DNA from: Limnohabitans sp. Jir72
GTDB lineage: Bacteria; Pseudomonadota; Gammaproteobacteria; Burkholderiales; Burkholderiaceae_C
Assembly: GCF_003063575.1 (NCBI RefSeq)
Contig: NZ_NESC01000001.1
Coordinates: forward strand, 372,001 to 436,000
Direction of reading: 5' to 3'
Length of the DNA stretch: 64,000 nucleotides
Both the position numbers and the translations under genes were made by a program. Below are positions 16,884 to 26,405 of this stretch, in pieces. Numbering within the stretch: position 1 is the first letter of the stretch; each line of letters starts with the position of its first letter. Under the pieces are notes generated by a model. That model saw only the letters and a list, made by a program, of their open reading frames with translations, had not been told where the DNA came from and did no database searches.

Positions 16884-17828
16884 ATGAAATCCATCACCCG
16901 ACAAGAGTGGTACGGCGCCTTTGTGGCGGTCATCGTGCTGGGCGTTTTGCTCACCTTCGCCTCGCCTTACTTCCTGACCACCGGCAACCTGTCCAACATC
17001 TTGGTGCAGGCCTCGGTGATTGCCTTGCTCGCGGGTGGACAAACCTTTGTGATCCTGACCGGCGGCGTCGACCTGGCTGTGGGTGCACTCACCGCGCTGG
17101 CCGGTGCGGTGGCGGGTCACCTGATGATCAAGGTCGGCATCGATCCATATCTGGCCATGTTGGTGGCGCTGGCCATCGGCGCTGCGGTGGGAATTTTCAA
17201 CGGGTATTTGGTCGCGTTTGTCGGCATTCCAGCCTTCATCGTCACCTTGGGTGGCCTGACACTTTGGCGCGGCTTGGCCTTTGATTTGACCGGCGGTTTT
17301 GACAACGCGGGCTTGCCCGAGCCCTTCCCTTTCCTGGGCTATGGCGATGTGTTCGGTATCCCCATGCCCACGCTGATCACGGGCCTCTTTTTTGTGGTGA
17401 TGGCCTTCATTTTGTCGAGCACCAAGATCGGTCGCTATGTGTACGCCATGGGCTCCAACGAAATGGGTGCCCGCCAGGTGGGCATCAACATCCGCTGGTA
17501 CAAGCTGGGCGTGTACGTGGTCTCGGGCCTGAGCTGCGCGCTGGGTGCCATCGTGCTGATGGCCCGCATGGACTCGTCGAGCGGCAAGATGGCGCAGATG
17601 TTCGAGCTGGACGCGATCGCAGCGGTGATCCTGGGCGGCACATCGCTCTTTGGCGGTCGCGGCAGCATCTGGGGCAGCTTGCTGGGCGCGGTGCTGATCA
17701 CCATGATCCGCAACGGCATGAACCTGATGGAAGTCTCCCAGTTCAAGCAAATGATGGCGATTGGCGCGGTCGTGATCGTGGCCGTGTGGATCGACGTGGT
17801 GCGCCGCAAGCACCTGCTCAAGAAGTGA
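16884..17828 (+). CDS. Sugar ABC transporter permease
   Basis: The 314-residue inner-membrane protein is of the BPD_transp_2 (RbsC/FrcC) family, with about ten hydrophobic segments. Hallmarks are FVILTGGVDLAVGALTALAG, PAFIVTLGGLTLWRGLAF, the cytoplasmic coupling loop YAMGSNEMGARQVGINI, and ILGGTSLFGGRGSIWGSLLG. The ATG at 16884 gives a normal N-terminus (MKSITRQEWYG). It pairs with the binding protein upstream and the ATPase encoded divergently. Confidence 0.94.
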   Translation: MKSITRQEWYGAFVAVIVLGVLLTFASPYFLTTGNLSNILVQASVIALLAGGQTFVILTGGVDLAVGALTALAGAVAGHLMIKVGIDPYLAMLVALAIGAAVGIFNGYLVAFVGIPAFIVTLGGLTLWRGLAFDLTGGFDNAGLPEPFPFLGYGDVFGIPMPTLITGLFFVVMAFILSSTKIGRYVYAMGSNEMGARQVGINIRWYKLGVYVVSGLSCALGAIVLMARMDSSSGKMAQMFELDAIAAVILGGTSLFGGRGSIWGSLLGAVLITMIRNGMNLMEVSQFKQMMAIGAVVIVAVWIDVVRRKHLLKK

Positions 17829-17850
17829 ATCCCCTGCCTTGATTTCCGAC

Positions 17851-18783
17851 ATGACCACTTCGATTTTTGTGCTGGGCGAAGCCCTGATGGACTGCATCGC
17901 GCAGCCAGATGGCCAATTGCGGCCGCTGATGGGCGGCAGCCCCTACAACCTGGCCCGCGCCGCCGCCTTGCGTGGGGCACCGGTCACTTACTTGAACCCG
18001 CTGTCCACCGACAACTTTGGGCAACAACTGCGTGCGCAGCTGGTGGCCGATGGCGTGCAGCTGCTGGCCCAGCCCTCGCGCCAACCCACGTCACTGGCCG
18101 TGGTGCAGGTCAAAGACGGCCAGCCGAGCTACGGCTTTTACCGTGAAGGCATCGCCGACCGAGACTACAGCGTGGAGAGCGTACTGGCCCAACTGAAAAA
18201 CACGGTGCCCGGCATCTTGCACACCGGCTCGCTGGCCTTGGTGCCGCCCGAACACGAGAAAGTGCTGGCCATCGTGCAAGGGGCCAAAGCCCTGGGCTGG
18301 ACCGTGAGCGTGGACATCAACCTGCGCCCCAAACTGGCTGCCGACCTGAACGCCTATGTGGCCGCCGTGCGCTCGGTCATGGTGCTGGCCGACTGGATCA
18401 AGGCCAGCGACGAAGACCTGGAAACACTGGGTTTTGAGGGCGTCAAACTGGCCGAGTCAGCGCGCCTGGTCGCTGAACTGCGATCAAGCGCCACACCCGG
18501 CGCTTTGAGCCGCATCGCCCTCACCTTCGGGGGTGATGGGGCCTGTCTGGACATCGACGGCCAGCACCACAGCCTGCCCGTGCCCCGCATCACCGTGGCC
18601 GACACCGTGGGTGCAGGCGACACCTTTTGGGGCAACACCCTGGCCGACTGGGCATTGCAGACCGAAGGCGCAGCGCAGCGCGTGGCGGCCACGCTGGAAC
18701 TGTCCATGAAAGCAGCAGCCATCAACTGCACCCGCCAAGGCTGTCAACCGCCGACTTGGGCTGAAGTGCAGGCGTTTTATTGA
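17851..18783 (+). CDS. PfkB-family carbohydrate kinase (fructokinase-like)
   Basis: The 310-residue ribokinase-fold enzyme has the N-terminal sugar-binding GGSPYNLARAAALRG, the middle VDINLRP, and the ATP/anion-hole motif DTVGAGDTFWGN with the catalytic Asp. It is likely to phosphorylate the sugar brought in by the adjacent transporter; fructose is the best guess. The ATG at 17851 gives MTTSIFVLGEALMD, 22 bp after the permease. A TTG four codons upstream is an alternative. Confidence 0.88.
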   Translation: MTTSIFVLGEALMDCIAQPDGQLRPLMGGSPYNLARAAALRGAPVTYLNPLSTDNFGQQLRAQLVADGVQLLAQPSRQPTSLAVVQVKDGQPSYGFYREGIADRDYSVESVLAQLKNTVPGILHTGSLALVPPEHEKVLAIVQGAKALGWTVSVDINLRPKLAADLNAYVAAVRSVMVLADWIKASDEDLETLGFEGVKLAESARLVAELRSSATPGALSRIALTFGGDGACLDIDGQHHSLPVPRITVADTVGAGDTFWGNTLADWALQTEGAAQRVAATLELSMKAAAINCTRQGCQPPTWAEVQAFY

Positions 18784-18823
18784 TCAGGCCCTTCAGAGTC
18801 TTAAACAACCGGCAAGGGCTATT

Positions 18824-18848
18824 TTGTAGGGCCCACCCTGTGGGCGAG
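18824..18848. repeat. Degenerate REP-like element
   Basis: TTTGTAGGGCCCACCCTGTG followed by GGCGA resembles the consensus repeat with one changed base and one missing base. It lies between the convergent kinase and DedA genes and ends just before the DedA stop codon. Confidence 0.55.
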
Positions 18849-18853
18849 GTCTG

Positions 18854-19486
18854 TCATTTGCGCGCCCGCCACGCACCGATGACGGCGATCAAGCCCGGTA
18901 CAAAGATCAAAGCCCAGATGATCTTGGACAGGTGCGTCTGCACAAAGGGCAAGTTGCCAAACAGGTAGCCGGCCAGCGTCAGGCCCACCACCCAGATGGT
19001 GCCGCCCACCACGTTGAACATCGTGAACTTGTGGCGCGTCATCTCGGCCACGCCTGCGACAAAGGGCACAAAAGTGCGGATGAAGGGCATGAAGCGGGCC
19101 AGCACGATCGTGATGCCGCCGTATTTTTCATAAAAAGCGTTGGCCTGCATGAAGGCTTGGCGGTTGAAAAAGCGCGAGTTCTCCCACTTGAACACCTTGG
19201 GGCCAAAGTAACGCCCGATGCTGTAGTTGGTCTGGTCGCCCAGAATGGCGGCCGCCAGCAGCAAAACCACCGTCAAAGGCAGGTTCAGCAAATCGGCGCC
19301 ACACAGCGCGCCGACGATGAAGAGCAGGGAATCGCCTGGCAAGAACGGCATGATCACCAGGCCGGTCTCCACAAAGATGATCACGAACAAGAGGGCATAC
19401 ACCCACGCGCCGTGCTGGCCCACAAAGGCCTCCAGGTAGCGGTCCACGTGGAGGATGAAATCGAGGAGTTGCAAAAGGATGTCCAT
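18854..19486 (-). CDS. DedA-family membrane protein
   Basis: The 210-residue integral membrane protein has the DedA/SNARE-associated (VTT) domain. Typical parts are FVETGLVIMPFLPGDSLLFI, AILGDQTNYSIGRYFG, and the arginine-containing VLARFMPFIRTFVPFVAGVA. DedA proteins affect membrane potential, lipid carrier recycling and resistance to stress or cationic compounds. It diverges from mutL across 38 bp. Confidence 0.93.
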   Translation of the reverse strand: MDILLQLLDFILHVDRYLEAFVGQHGAWVYALLFVIIFVETGLVIMPFLPGDSLLFIVGALCGADLLNLPLTVVLLLAAAILGDQTNYSIGRYFGPKVFKWENSRFFNRQAFMQANAFYEKYGGITIVLARFMPFIRTFVPFVAGVAEMTRHKFTMFNVVGGTIWVVGLTLAGYLFGNLPFVQTHLSKIIWALIFVPGLIAVIGAWRARK

Positions 19487-19524
19487 CGCAGGATTATCCC
19501 CTGTGAAGCCCTAAAATCAGGCGG

Positions 19525-21549
19525 GTGACCTCCGAACAAACCCCGGCTTCCGCGCGCCGCCCCATTCGCGAACTCCCCGATGAACTGATCAGCCAAATCG
19601 CCGCAGGCGAGGTGGTCGAACGCCCAGCCTCGGTCGTGCGCGAGCTGGTGGACAACGCCATGGACGCGGGCGCGCAAAGCATCACGTTGCGACTGATGGG
19701 CGGCGGCACCCGGCTGATTTCGGTGGAAGACGACGGCGGCGGCATCGCCCCGGATGAGCTGGCCACCGCTTTAAAACGCCACGCCACCAGCAAGATCGGC
19801 AACCTCGATGAACTCGAATCGGTCATGACCATGGGCTTTCGGGGCGAGGCGCTGGCGGCCATCAATTCGGTGTCCGAACTCACCCTGCTCTCGCGCATGG
19901 ACGGCCAGCCCACCGCCTTTGCGCTGGACGGTCGCACCGGAGAAATTCGCCCCGCCGCCCGCGCTGTGGGCACCACGGTGGAGGTCAAAGAGCTGTTTTT
20001 TTCGACCCCCGCCCGCCGCAAATTTTTGAAAAGCGACAGCACCGAGCTGGCGCACTGCATCGAGGCCGTGCGCCGCCACGCGCTGGCCCGCCCCGATGTG
20101 GGCTTTGCCATTTGGCACGAGGGCAAGCTGGTCGAGCAGTGGCGCGTGCACCCCGGTGCGGCGGGCTTGGAGCAGCGTTTGGCCGATGTGCTGGGCGAAG
20201 AATTCGTGGCGCAATCCATTGCCGTCGAATACAACGCCGGGCCGCTCAAAGTGATCGGCCGCGCTGGCCTGCCCGACGCCGCCCGCTCGCGCCCCGACCA
20301 CCAATTTGCCTATGTGAATGGCCGATTTGTGCGCGACAAGGTGGTCATGCACGGTGCGCGCAGCGCCTACGAAGACGTGTTGCACGGCCACAAGCAACCG
20401 GCCTATGCGCTTTTCATGCAGATCGACCCCACGCTGGTCGATGTGAACGTGCACCCGACCAAGATCGAGGTGCGTTTTCGCGACAGCCGTGCTGTGCACC
20501 AAGCGGTGCGCCACGCGTTGGAAAACGCGCTGGCCGCACCGCGTTCGCAAAACTTGGCCGATTCATCCTCAGAGACCCCGAGCGGTTTCGACCTGCAAGC
20601 CCCCGCCCCCAAAGCCCTGCCCGAGTCGGCCAGCTGGCAACAAGGCGGCATGGCCTTTGAACGCCCCGGCCCCGCCACCTTCAGTGCCCCGGCCTACAAA
20701 CCCGCTGATTTTGTGCGCCCCCGCGTGGATGGCGAACAGGCCATGGCCGACCTCAAGGCGCTGTGGCAACCCGCTGCGGATTCACGCGCAGGCACTGCGC
20801 TCAAGGGCCAAGAAGACGACCCCATCCAAATGCGGGCAGAAGAAAGGTCGGGCATGTGGTCCGTCGGCCCAGGGGCCGTCGAAGCATCGCGCATGGGGGT
20901 GCGCGCCTACAGGGAACACAGCGCCCAGCCAGCCCCCCTGCCCGAAGGCGACTGGCCCTTGGGCCGAGCCGTCGCACAGCTGCACGGCGTGTACATCCTG
21001 GCCGAAAACAAGCAAGGCTTGGTGGTGGTGGACATGCATGCTGCGCACGAACGCATCGTGTACGAGCGCCTGAAAAACCAATTGAACACCACCGACGGCG
21101 AAGGACCGCGCATCGCCAGCCAGCCGTTGCTGATCCCTGCCACCTTTGCCGCCAACCCCACCGAAGTGGCCACTGCAGAAAGTTGCGCCGAAGTGCTGGA
21201 ACAACTGGGCCTGGAAATCTCACCCCTGTCGGCCAAGACCCTGGCCGTGCGCGCCGTGCCCACCAGCCTGGCCCAAGGCGACGCGGTCGAGCTGGCCCGC
21301 AGTGTGCTGGCCGAGCTGGCCCAGCACGATGCGAGCACCGTGGTGCAACGCGCCCAAAACGAGATCTTGGCCACCATGGCCTGCCATGGCGCAGTGCGCG
21401 CCAACCGCCGCCTGACCTTGGACGAAATGAACGCCCTGCTGCGCCAGATGGAAGAGACCGAGCGCTCTGACCAATGCAACCACGGCCGCCCCACTTGGCG
21501 GCAGATGACGATGCGCGATCTGGACGCCTTGTTCTTGCGGGGCCGTTGA
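19525..21549 (+). CDS. mutL: DNA mismatch repair protein MutL, endonuclease-type
   Basis: The 674-residue protein has an N-terminal GHKL ATPase (ELISQIAAGEVVERPASVVR, then DNAMDAG and MGFRGEAL). A proline-rich linker covers about residues 345-450, before the C-terminal dimerisation domain. That domain carries the metal-binding motif DMHAAHERIVYE at 503-514, plus ACHGAVRAN and CNHGRPTW, which mark nicking-competent MutL. Such bacteria usually lack MutH. Start is GTG at 19525. The stop overlaps the ATG of the MFS gene (TGATG). Confidence 0.96.
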   Translation: MTSEQTPASARRPIRELPDELISQIAAGEVVERPASVVRELVDNAMDAGAQSITLRLMGGGTRLISVEDDGGGIAPDELATALKRHATSKIGNLDELESVMTMGFRGEALAAINSVSELTLLSRMDGQPTAFALDGRTGEIRPAARAVGTTVEVKELFFSTPARRKFLKSDSTELAHCIEAVRRHALARPDVGFAIWHEGKLVEQWRVHPGAAGLEQRLADVLGEEFVAQSIAVEYNAGPLKVIGRAGLPDAARSRPDHQFAYVNGRFVRDKVVMHGARSAYEDVLHGHKQPAYALFMQIDPTLVDVNVHPTKIEVRFRDSRAVHQAVRHALENALAAPRSQNLADSSSETPSGFDLQAPAPKALPESASWQQGGMAFERPGPATFSAPAYKPADFVRPRVDGEQAMADLKALWQPAADSRAGTALKGQEDDPIQMRAEERSGMWSVGPGAVEASRMGVRAYREHSAQPAPLPEGDWPLGRAVAQLHGVYILAENKQGLVVVDMHAAHERIVYERLKNQLNTTDGEGPRIASQPLLIPATFAANPTEVATAESCAEVLEQLGLEISPLSAKTLAVRAVPTSLAQGDAVELARSVLAELAQHDASTVVQRAQNEILATMACHGAVRANRRLTLDEMNALLRQMEETERSDQCNHGRPTWRQMTMRDLDALFLRGR

Positions 21550-22756
21550 TGGGTCGGCACTTTGTTGTTGTGTTGTTGGCCCTGCTGCTCGGGGTGCAGG
21601 CGGTCACCACCGACTTGTACCTGCCCACCCTGCCCGCCATTCGCGACAGCCTTGGGACCAGCATGGGCGAGATCCAACTGACCCTGACCGCGCTGCTGCT
21701 GGCATTTGGTATTTCGCAGCTGGTCTGGGGGCCACTGTCTGACCGCTTTGGGCGCAGGCCCGTGTTGCTCTGGGGCATGAGCGCTTATGTCCTGGCTTCG
21801 CTGGCATGTGTGGCAGCGCCCAGCATTGATTGGTTGATCGCGGCGCGCACAGTGCAAGGCATCGCCATGGGTGCCGGCGTCATGGCCGCACGCGCCATCG
21901 TGCGCGACCTGTACCCGCCGCACGAAGGCGCGCAGGTCATGTCGCAAGCCCTCACAGGTCTGGGCATGATCGCCTGCACCTGTGCGCCCATGGGCGGTCT
22001 GCTCAGCGACTGGGTGGGCTGGCGCTACGCTTTGTTTTCCGTGACCTTGTTTGGTCTGCTCACCTTGGGCCTGTTGATTTGGGGCTACCGCGAAACCCTG
22101 CCACAACGCCGTTTGGACGCGCTGCAATGGCGTTCCCTGTGGCGGTCCAATGTGGAGATCTTTCGCCACCCGACATTCCTCACCTGGTGCGCGCTGTCCT
22201 CAGCGTCTTACCTGGGGCTGTTCACATTTTTGGCCACATCGTCCTTCGTCTTCACGCAACAACTGGGCTACAGCAAAACCACTTACGGTCTGCTGATGCT
22301 CACCATGTCCTTGTCCTACATCGTGGGCACTTTTTGGGGGCGCTGGATGTTGCGGCGCACCAGCATCCACCGCACTGTGGGCTTGGCCGCCGTGCTGTCC
22401 TTGTTGGGCGGCGCGTTGCTGACGGTGCTGGCCCATCTGGGCGTGGGTCAAGCTTGGTACGGCGGTTGGGCTGTGATGCTGCCGGTGTACTGCTACATGT
22501 TTGCCCATGGCGTGCACCAGCCTTGCGGTCAAAGCGCAGCGGTCGCCCCCTTCCCGCTCAAGGCGGGTACGGCCTCGGCACTCAACGGTTTTCTGATGAT
22601 GTTGGGTGCCTTCTTCATGGGTGATTGGCTGGGGCGCAACATGGACGTGCCGGTCTTCGCCTTGGCGCATGGCATGCTGGTTTGGAGCACGCTGTTGGCC
22701 ATCATGGCCTGGACCGCGGTGCAACGCCATGGCAAACCCTTGGCGCTGAAAGCCGC

Positions 22757-22760
<4 letters not shown>
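21549..22760 (+). CDS. MFS multidrug efflux transporter, Bcr/CflA type
   Basis: The 403-residue, 12-helix protein has Bcr/CflA features: [37 protein letters not shown] (motif A), [20 protein letters not shown] and the second-half core [17 protein letters not shown]. It likely exports drugs or metabolites by proton antiport; the substrate is not predictable. The ATG at 21549 overlaps the mutL stop, and its own stop overlaps the miaA start (ATGA). It is therefore sandwiched in a translationally coupled mutL-MFS-miaA operon. Confidence 0.9.
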
Positions 22761-23725
<965 letters not shown>

Positions 23726-23732
23726 GCCACCC

Positions 23733-24137
23733 TCAATATGCGTCGTCTTTACGACGCGTGCTTTTCAATTTGGCCTGTATCGCCTTGCCCTGCAAGCGCC
23801 GCTGCACAGCGCCGTAGCTGGGCTTGGTGGCTTTGCGGGCTTTTGGCGCTTTGGCAAATTGGTCGAGCAGTTCGTACAGTCGTGACCAGGCATCCTGGCG
23901 GTTGGCTTCTTGCGTGCGGTAACGCTGGGCCTTGATGATGAGCACCCCTTCTTGCGACAGGCGGCTATCGCCCGACTGCAGCCACCGCGCCTTAACGGCT
24001 TCGGGCAAGGAGGAGCCAGCCACATCGAAACGCAGCTGAATGGCGGTGGAGACTTTGTTGACGTTTTGCCCACCCGGGCCTTGGGCACGGATGGCGGTCA
24101 GTTCGACTTCAGCCTCGGGAATGTGCAGGGAAGTCAT
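23733..24137 (-). CDS. arfB: Alternative ribosome-rescue factor ArfB (YaeJ-type peptidyl-tRNA hydrolase)
   Basis: The 134-residue protein has the GGQ motif (GPGGQNVNKVSTAIQLRFD, GGQ at 22-24) and a basic C-terminal tail rich in K and R (residues about 100-130) that enters the empty mRNA channel of stalled ribosomes. It hydrolyses peptidyl-tRNA on non-stop complexes. The ATG at 24137 gives the usual MTSLHIPEAEVELTAIRAQG; a TTG nine codons upstream is less likely. It converges with miaA, leaving only 7 bp. Confidence 0.93.
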   Translation of the reverse strand: MTSLHIPEAEVELTAIRAQGPGGQNVNKVSTAIQLRFDVAGSSLPEAVKARWLQSGDSRLSQEGVLIIKAQRYRTQEANRQDAWSRLYELLDQFAKAPKARKATKPSYGAVQRRLQGKAIQAKLKSTRRKDDAY

Positions 24138-24172
24138 GGACTGCTCAGGCTGGGCATCGGTCAACAGCCAAG

Positions 24173-25132
24173 TTAATGACCAGCTTCAAAAGCGGCCAGT
24201 CGTTCCTTCAGACGCGGCAGCTGCGCCAGCATGGCCACGCGGCCCGCTTCAATGGAGCGGCGGCGAGCGCTGAAGTCGGCGCTTTTGACACCGCTGAGCG
24301 CCGGACGGATCACGATGTCCGCCTCTTTGAGCGCCAAGGTGTTGATGCTTTTGCCCATGATGGTGAAGGTCTGCAGCAAGATCTGGAAGGTGTCACCTGC
24401 GGGGTTGCCCTCGGGGTCGCTGGAGATGTCCACGGCGATCACGAAATTGGCCCCCATCTCGCGCGTCTGATGCACCGGGACTGGTGCAACCAGGCCGCCA
24501 TCCACGTACTCCCGGTCCCCAATGCGCACTGGCTGAAACACGGCCGGCACCGCGCTGGACGCACGCACCGCCGAGCCCGTATTGCCCCGGCGGAAGGTGA
24601 TGGCCTCGCCGCTGCGCAAATCGGTCGCCACAATGCCAAGCGGTATCTTCATGTTTTCCAAGTTGCGTCCACCCACCTGGGCGTTCACATATTTGGCCAA
24701 AGCTTCACCCCGCAAAGCGCCCCGGTTGAGCAAGGGCACCATCCAGTCGGTGATCTCGGCTTCTTCCATCGTTTCGGCGGCTTTGCGCAGTTCTGCCACA
24801 CTTTTGCCGCTGGCATACAAAGCCGCCACCAGCGAACCCGCCGATGTGCCCACCACGTGGCTGGGCTTCAAACCCGCCTCCTCCAGCACCTGGATCACGC
24901 CCACGTGCGCAAAGCCACGCGCAGCGCCACCGCCAAGTGCCAAACCCAGATGCACCGGTCGGCGCGCCAAGGGCACTTCAGCGGTGGGCGCGGGCGTGAC
25001 TGGCGTTGGGGCGGTATTGACCTCGGTGTTGACCGCGACCGGCGGCAAACTGGTGCAAGCACCGAGCAGCGCGAGCAAAACGCATGCGCTGCTTCTGATC
25101 AAGCACTGCGGCAAGCTCTTGTGTCCGTTCAT
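24173..25132 (-). CDS. Patatin-like phospholipase lipoprotein (RssA-like)
   Basis: The 319-residue predicted lipoprotein has a lipobox LLGAC with C26, then a proline/threonine-rich spacer (about 30-55). The patatin domain has oxyanion hole GGGAARG at 67-73, nucleophile S97 in GTSAGS, and the dyad Asp D211 in VDGG. It should hydrolyse acyl lipids at the cell envelope. ATG 25132 has an AGGGA site; the frame remains open 20 more codons. The Fur box at 25160-25178 is about 28 bp upstream, so iron control is plausible. Confidence 0.9.
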   Translation of the reverse strand: MNGHKSLPQCLIRSSACVLLALLGACTSLPPVAVNTEVNTAPTPVTPAPTAEVPLARRPVHLGLALGGGAARGFAHVGVIQVLEEAGLKPSHVVGTSAGSLVAALYASGKSVAELRKAAETMEEAEITDWMVPLLNRGALRGEALAKYVNAQVGGRNLENMKIPLGIVATDLRSGEAITFRRGNTGSAVRASSAVPAVFQPVRIGDREYVDGGLVAPVPVHQTREMGANFVIAVDISSDPEGNPAGDTFQILLQTFTIMGKSINTLALKEADIVIRPALSGVKSADFSARRRSIEAGRVAMLAQLPRLKERLAAFEAGH

Positions 25133-25159
25133 CTTTTTCCCTGATTTCAAAACGTTATT

Positions 25160-25178
25160 GATAATGATTCTCATTTGA
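25160..25178. promoter_or_regulatory. Fur box in the divergent patatin/ferric-binding-protein gap
   Basis: GATAATGATTCTCATTTGA matches the 19-bp GATAATGATAATCATTATC consensus at 14 positions, with nine identical in a row at the left. It lies 28 bp from the patatin start and 40 bp from the ferric-ion binding protein start, so ferric uptake regulator bound here could repress both genes. Confidence 0.75.
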
Positions 25179-25218
25179 TATAGAATTTTCACATCGAAAC
25201 AAAGCCTGAGAGCACCCC

Positions 25219-26262
25219 ATGCGCCTCCTGCCAGCCGCCATCACACTGCCCTTGCTGATCGCCTCGTCCATGGCTTTTGCCCAAGACAAAGTGGTCAACA
25301 TCTATTCGGCTCGCCACTACCCGACCGATGAAGCGCTCTACAGCGACTTCACCAAGGTCTCCGGCATCAAGATCAACCGCGTCGATGCCGACGATGCCGG
25401 TATTCTCGCTCGCCTCAAGGCCGAGGGCGCTGCCTCCCCTGCGGACGTGATTTTGCTGGTGGATGCCGCCCGCCTGTGGCGCGCCGAAGTCGATGGCCTT
25501 TTTCTGCCCGTGCAATCGAAGACACTGCAGGCAGCCATTCCCGACAACTTGCATGCCAAACCGGCCGACAACGGTGCCATCGCCTGGTTTGGCTTGTCCA
25601 CCCGCGCCCGTGTCGTGGTCTACGACAAGCTCAAGTTCAACAAGTCCGATGTGGACAGCTACGAAAAACTGGCCGATCCCAAGCTCAAAGGCGCTTTGTG
25701 CATCCGCTCCGGCTCGCACCCCTACAACCTGAGCCTGTTCGGCGCGATGACCGAGCACCTGGGCGTAGAAAAAACCGAAACCTGGCTCAAAGGGCTGGTG
25801 GACAACATGGCGCGCAGCCCCAAAGGCGGTGATACCGACCAAATCAAAGGCGTGGCCTCAGGCGAATGCGGCGTGGCCGTGACCAACACCTATTACCTGG
25901 CCCGCATGATGCGCTCGGCCAACCCGGCCGACAAAGCCGTGACAGAGCGCATCGGCGTGGTCTTTCCGAACCAGTCGAGTTGGGGCACGCACGTCAACGT
26001 GGCCGGTGGCGCTGTAGCCCGCCATGCCAAGAACCCGGACAACGCCATCAAGTTCCTGGAATACCTGGCCAGCCCCTCAGCGCAAAACCACTTTGCCAAC
26101 GGCAACAACGAGTGGCCAGCGGCCAAAGGCGTGAGCTTTGACAACCCAGCGCTGAAAGCCATGACCGGCGGCAGCTTCAAAAGCGAGCTGATCCCGATCA
26201 GCGCCGTCGGCATGAACCAGATCAAGGTCCAGCAAATGCTCGACCGCGTGGGCTTCAAGTAA
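25219..26262 (+). CDS. Ferric-ion ABC transporter substrate-binding protein (FutA/FbpA-like)
   Basis: The 347-residue periplasmic protein has a signal peptide (MRLLPAAITLPLLIASSMAF, cleaved near AFA-QD). It begins KVVNIYSARHYPTDEALYSD and contains a TNTYYLARMMRS segment with the tandem tyrosines that bind Fe(III) in this family, and PNQSSWGTHVNVAGGAVARH. It delivers ferric ion to an inner-membrane ABC permease. No permease or ATPase gene is nearby. The Fur box lies just upstream. Confidence 0.9.
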   Translation: MRLLPAAITLPLLIASSMAFAQDKVVNIYSARHYPTDEALYSDFTKVSGIKINRVDADDAGILARLKAEGAASPADVILLVDAARLWRAEVDGLFLPVQSKTLQAAIPDNLHAKPADNGAIAWFGLSTRARVVVYDKLKFNKSDVDSYEKLADPKLKGALCIRSGSHPYNLSLFGAMTEHLGVEKTETWLKGLVDNMARSPKGGDTDQIKGVASGECGVAVTNTYYLARMMRSANPADKAVTERIGVVFPNQSSWGTHVNVAGGAVARHAKNPDNAIKFLEYLASPSAQNHFANGNNEWPAAKGVSFDNPALKAMTGGSFKSELIPISAVGMNQIKVQQMLDRVGFK

Positions 26263-26272
26263 AGCCCCCTCG

Positions 26273-26293
26273 GGCCGAACGGCACGTTCGGCC
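26273..26293 (+). terminator. Hairpin after the ferric-binding-protein gene
   Basis: GGCCGAACG and CGTTCGGCC pair perfectly (9 bp) around GCA, 10 bp after the stop. There is no T-tract. Two more stems follow (26319-26340 and CCGAAAA/TTTTCGG at 26364-26383), so this gap is unusually structured; it may attenuate read-through into the receptor gene or protect the upstream mRNA. Confidence 0.5.
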
Positions 26294-26405
26294 TGCCCAC
26301 CCTCTTGAGCCAGCCATTCACCCCGGACCCGCCGGGGGTGATAGCCAGCCATCGCCTGTTTTCCCGAAAACCGCCGTTTTCGGCCGCCTTGGATTGGACT
26401 TCACC

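Noticed and set aside
15738-17897. Long minus-strand open frame (over 700 codons) opposite the sugar-binding protein and permease genes
   Set aside because: It mirrors two genes with complete family motifs; its translation is low-complexity and rich in His, Gly and Gln, as expected from antisense of GC-rich codons.
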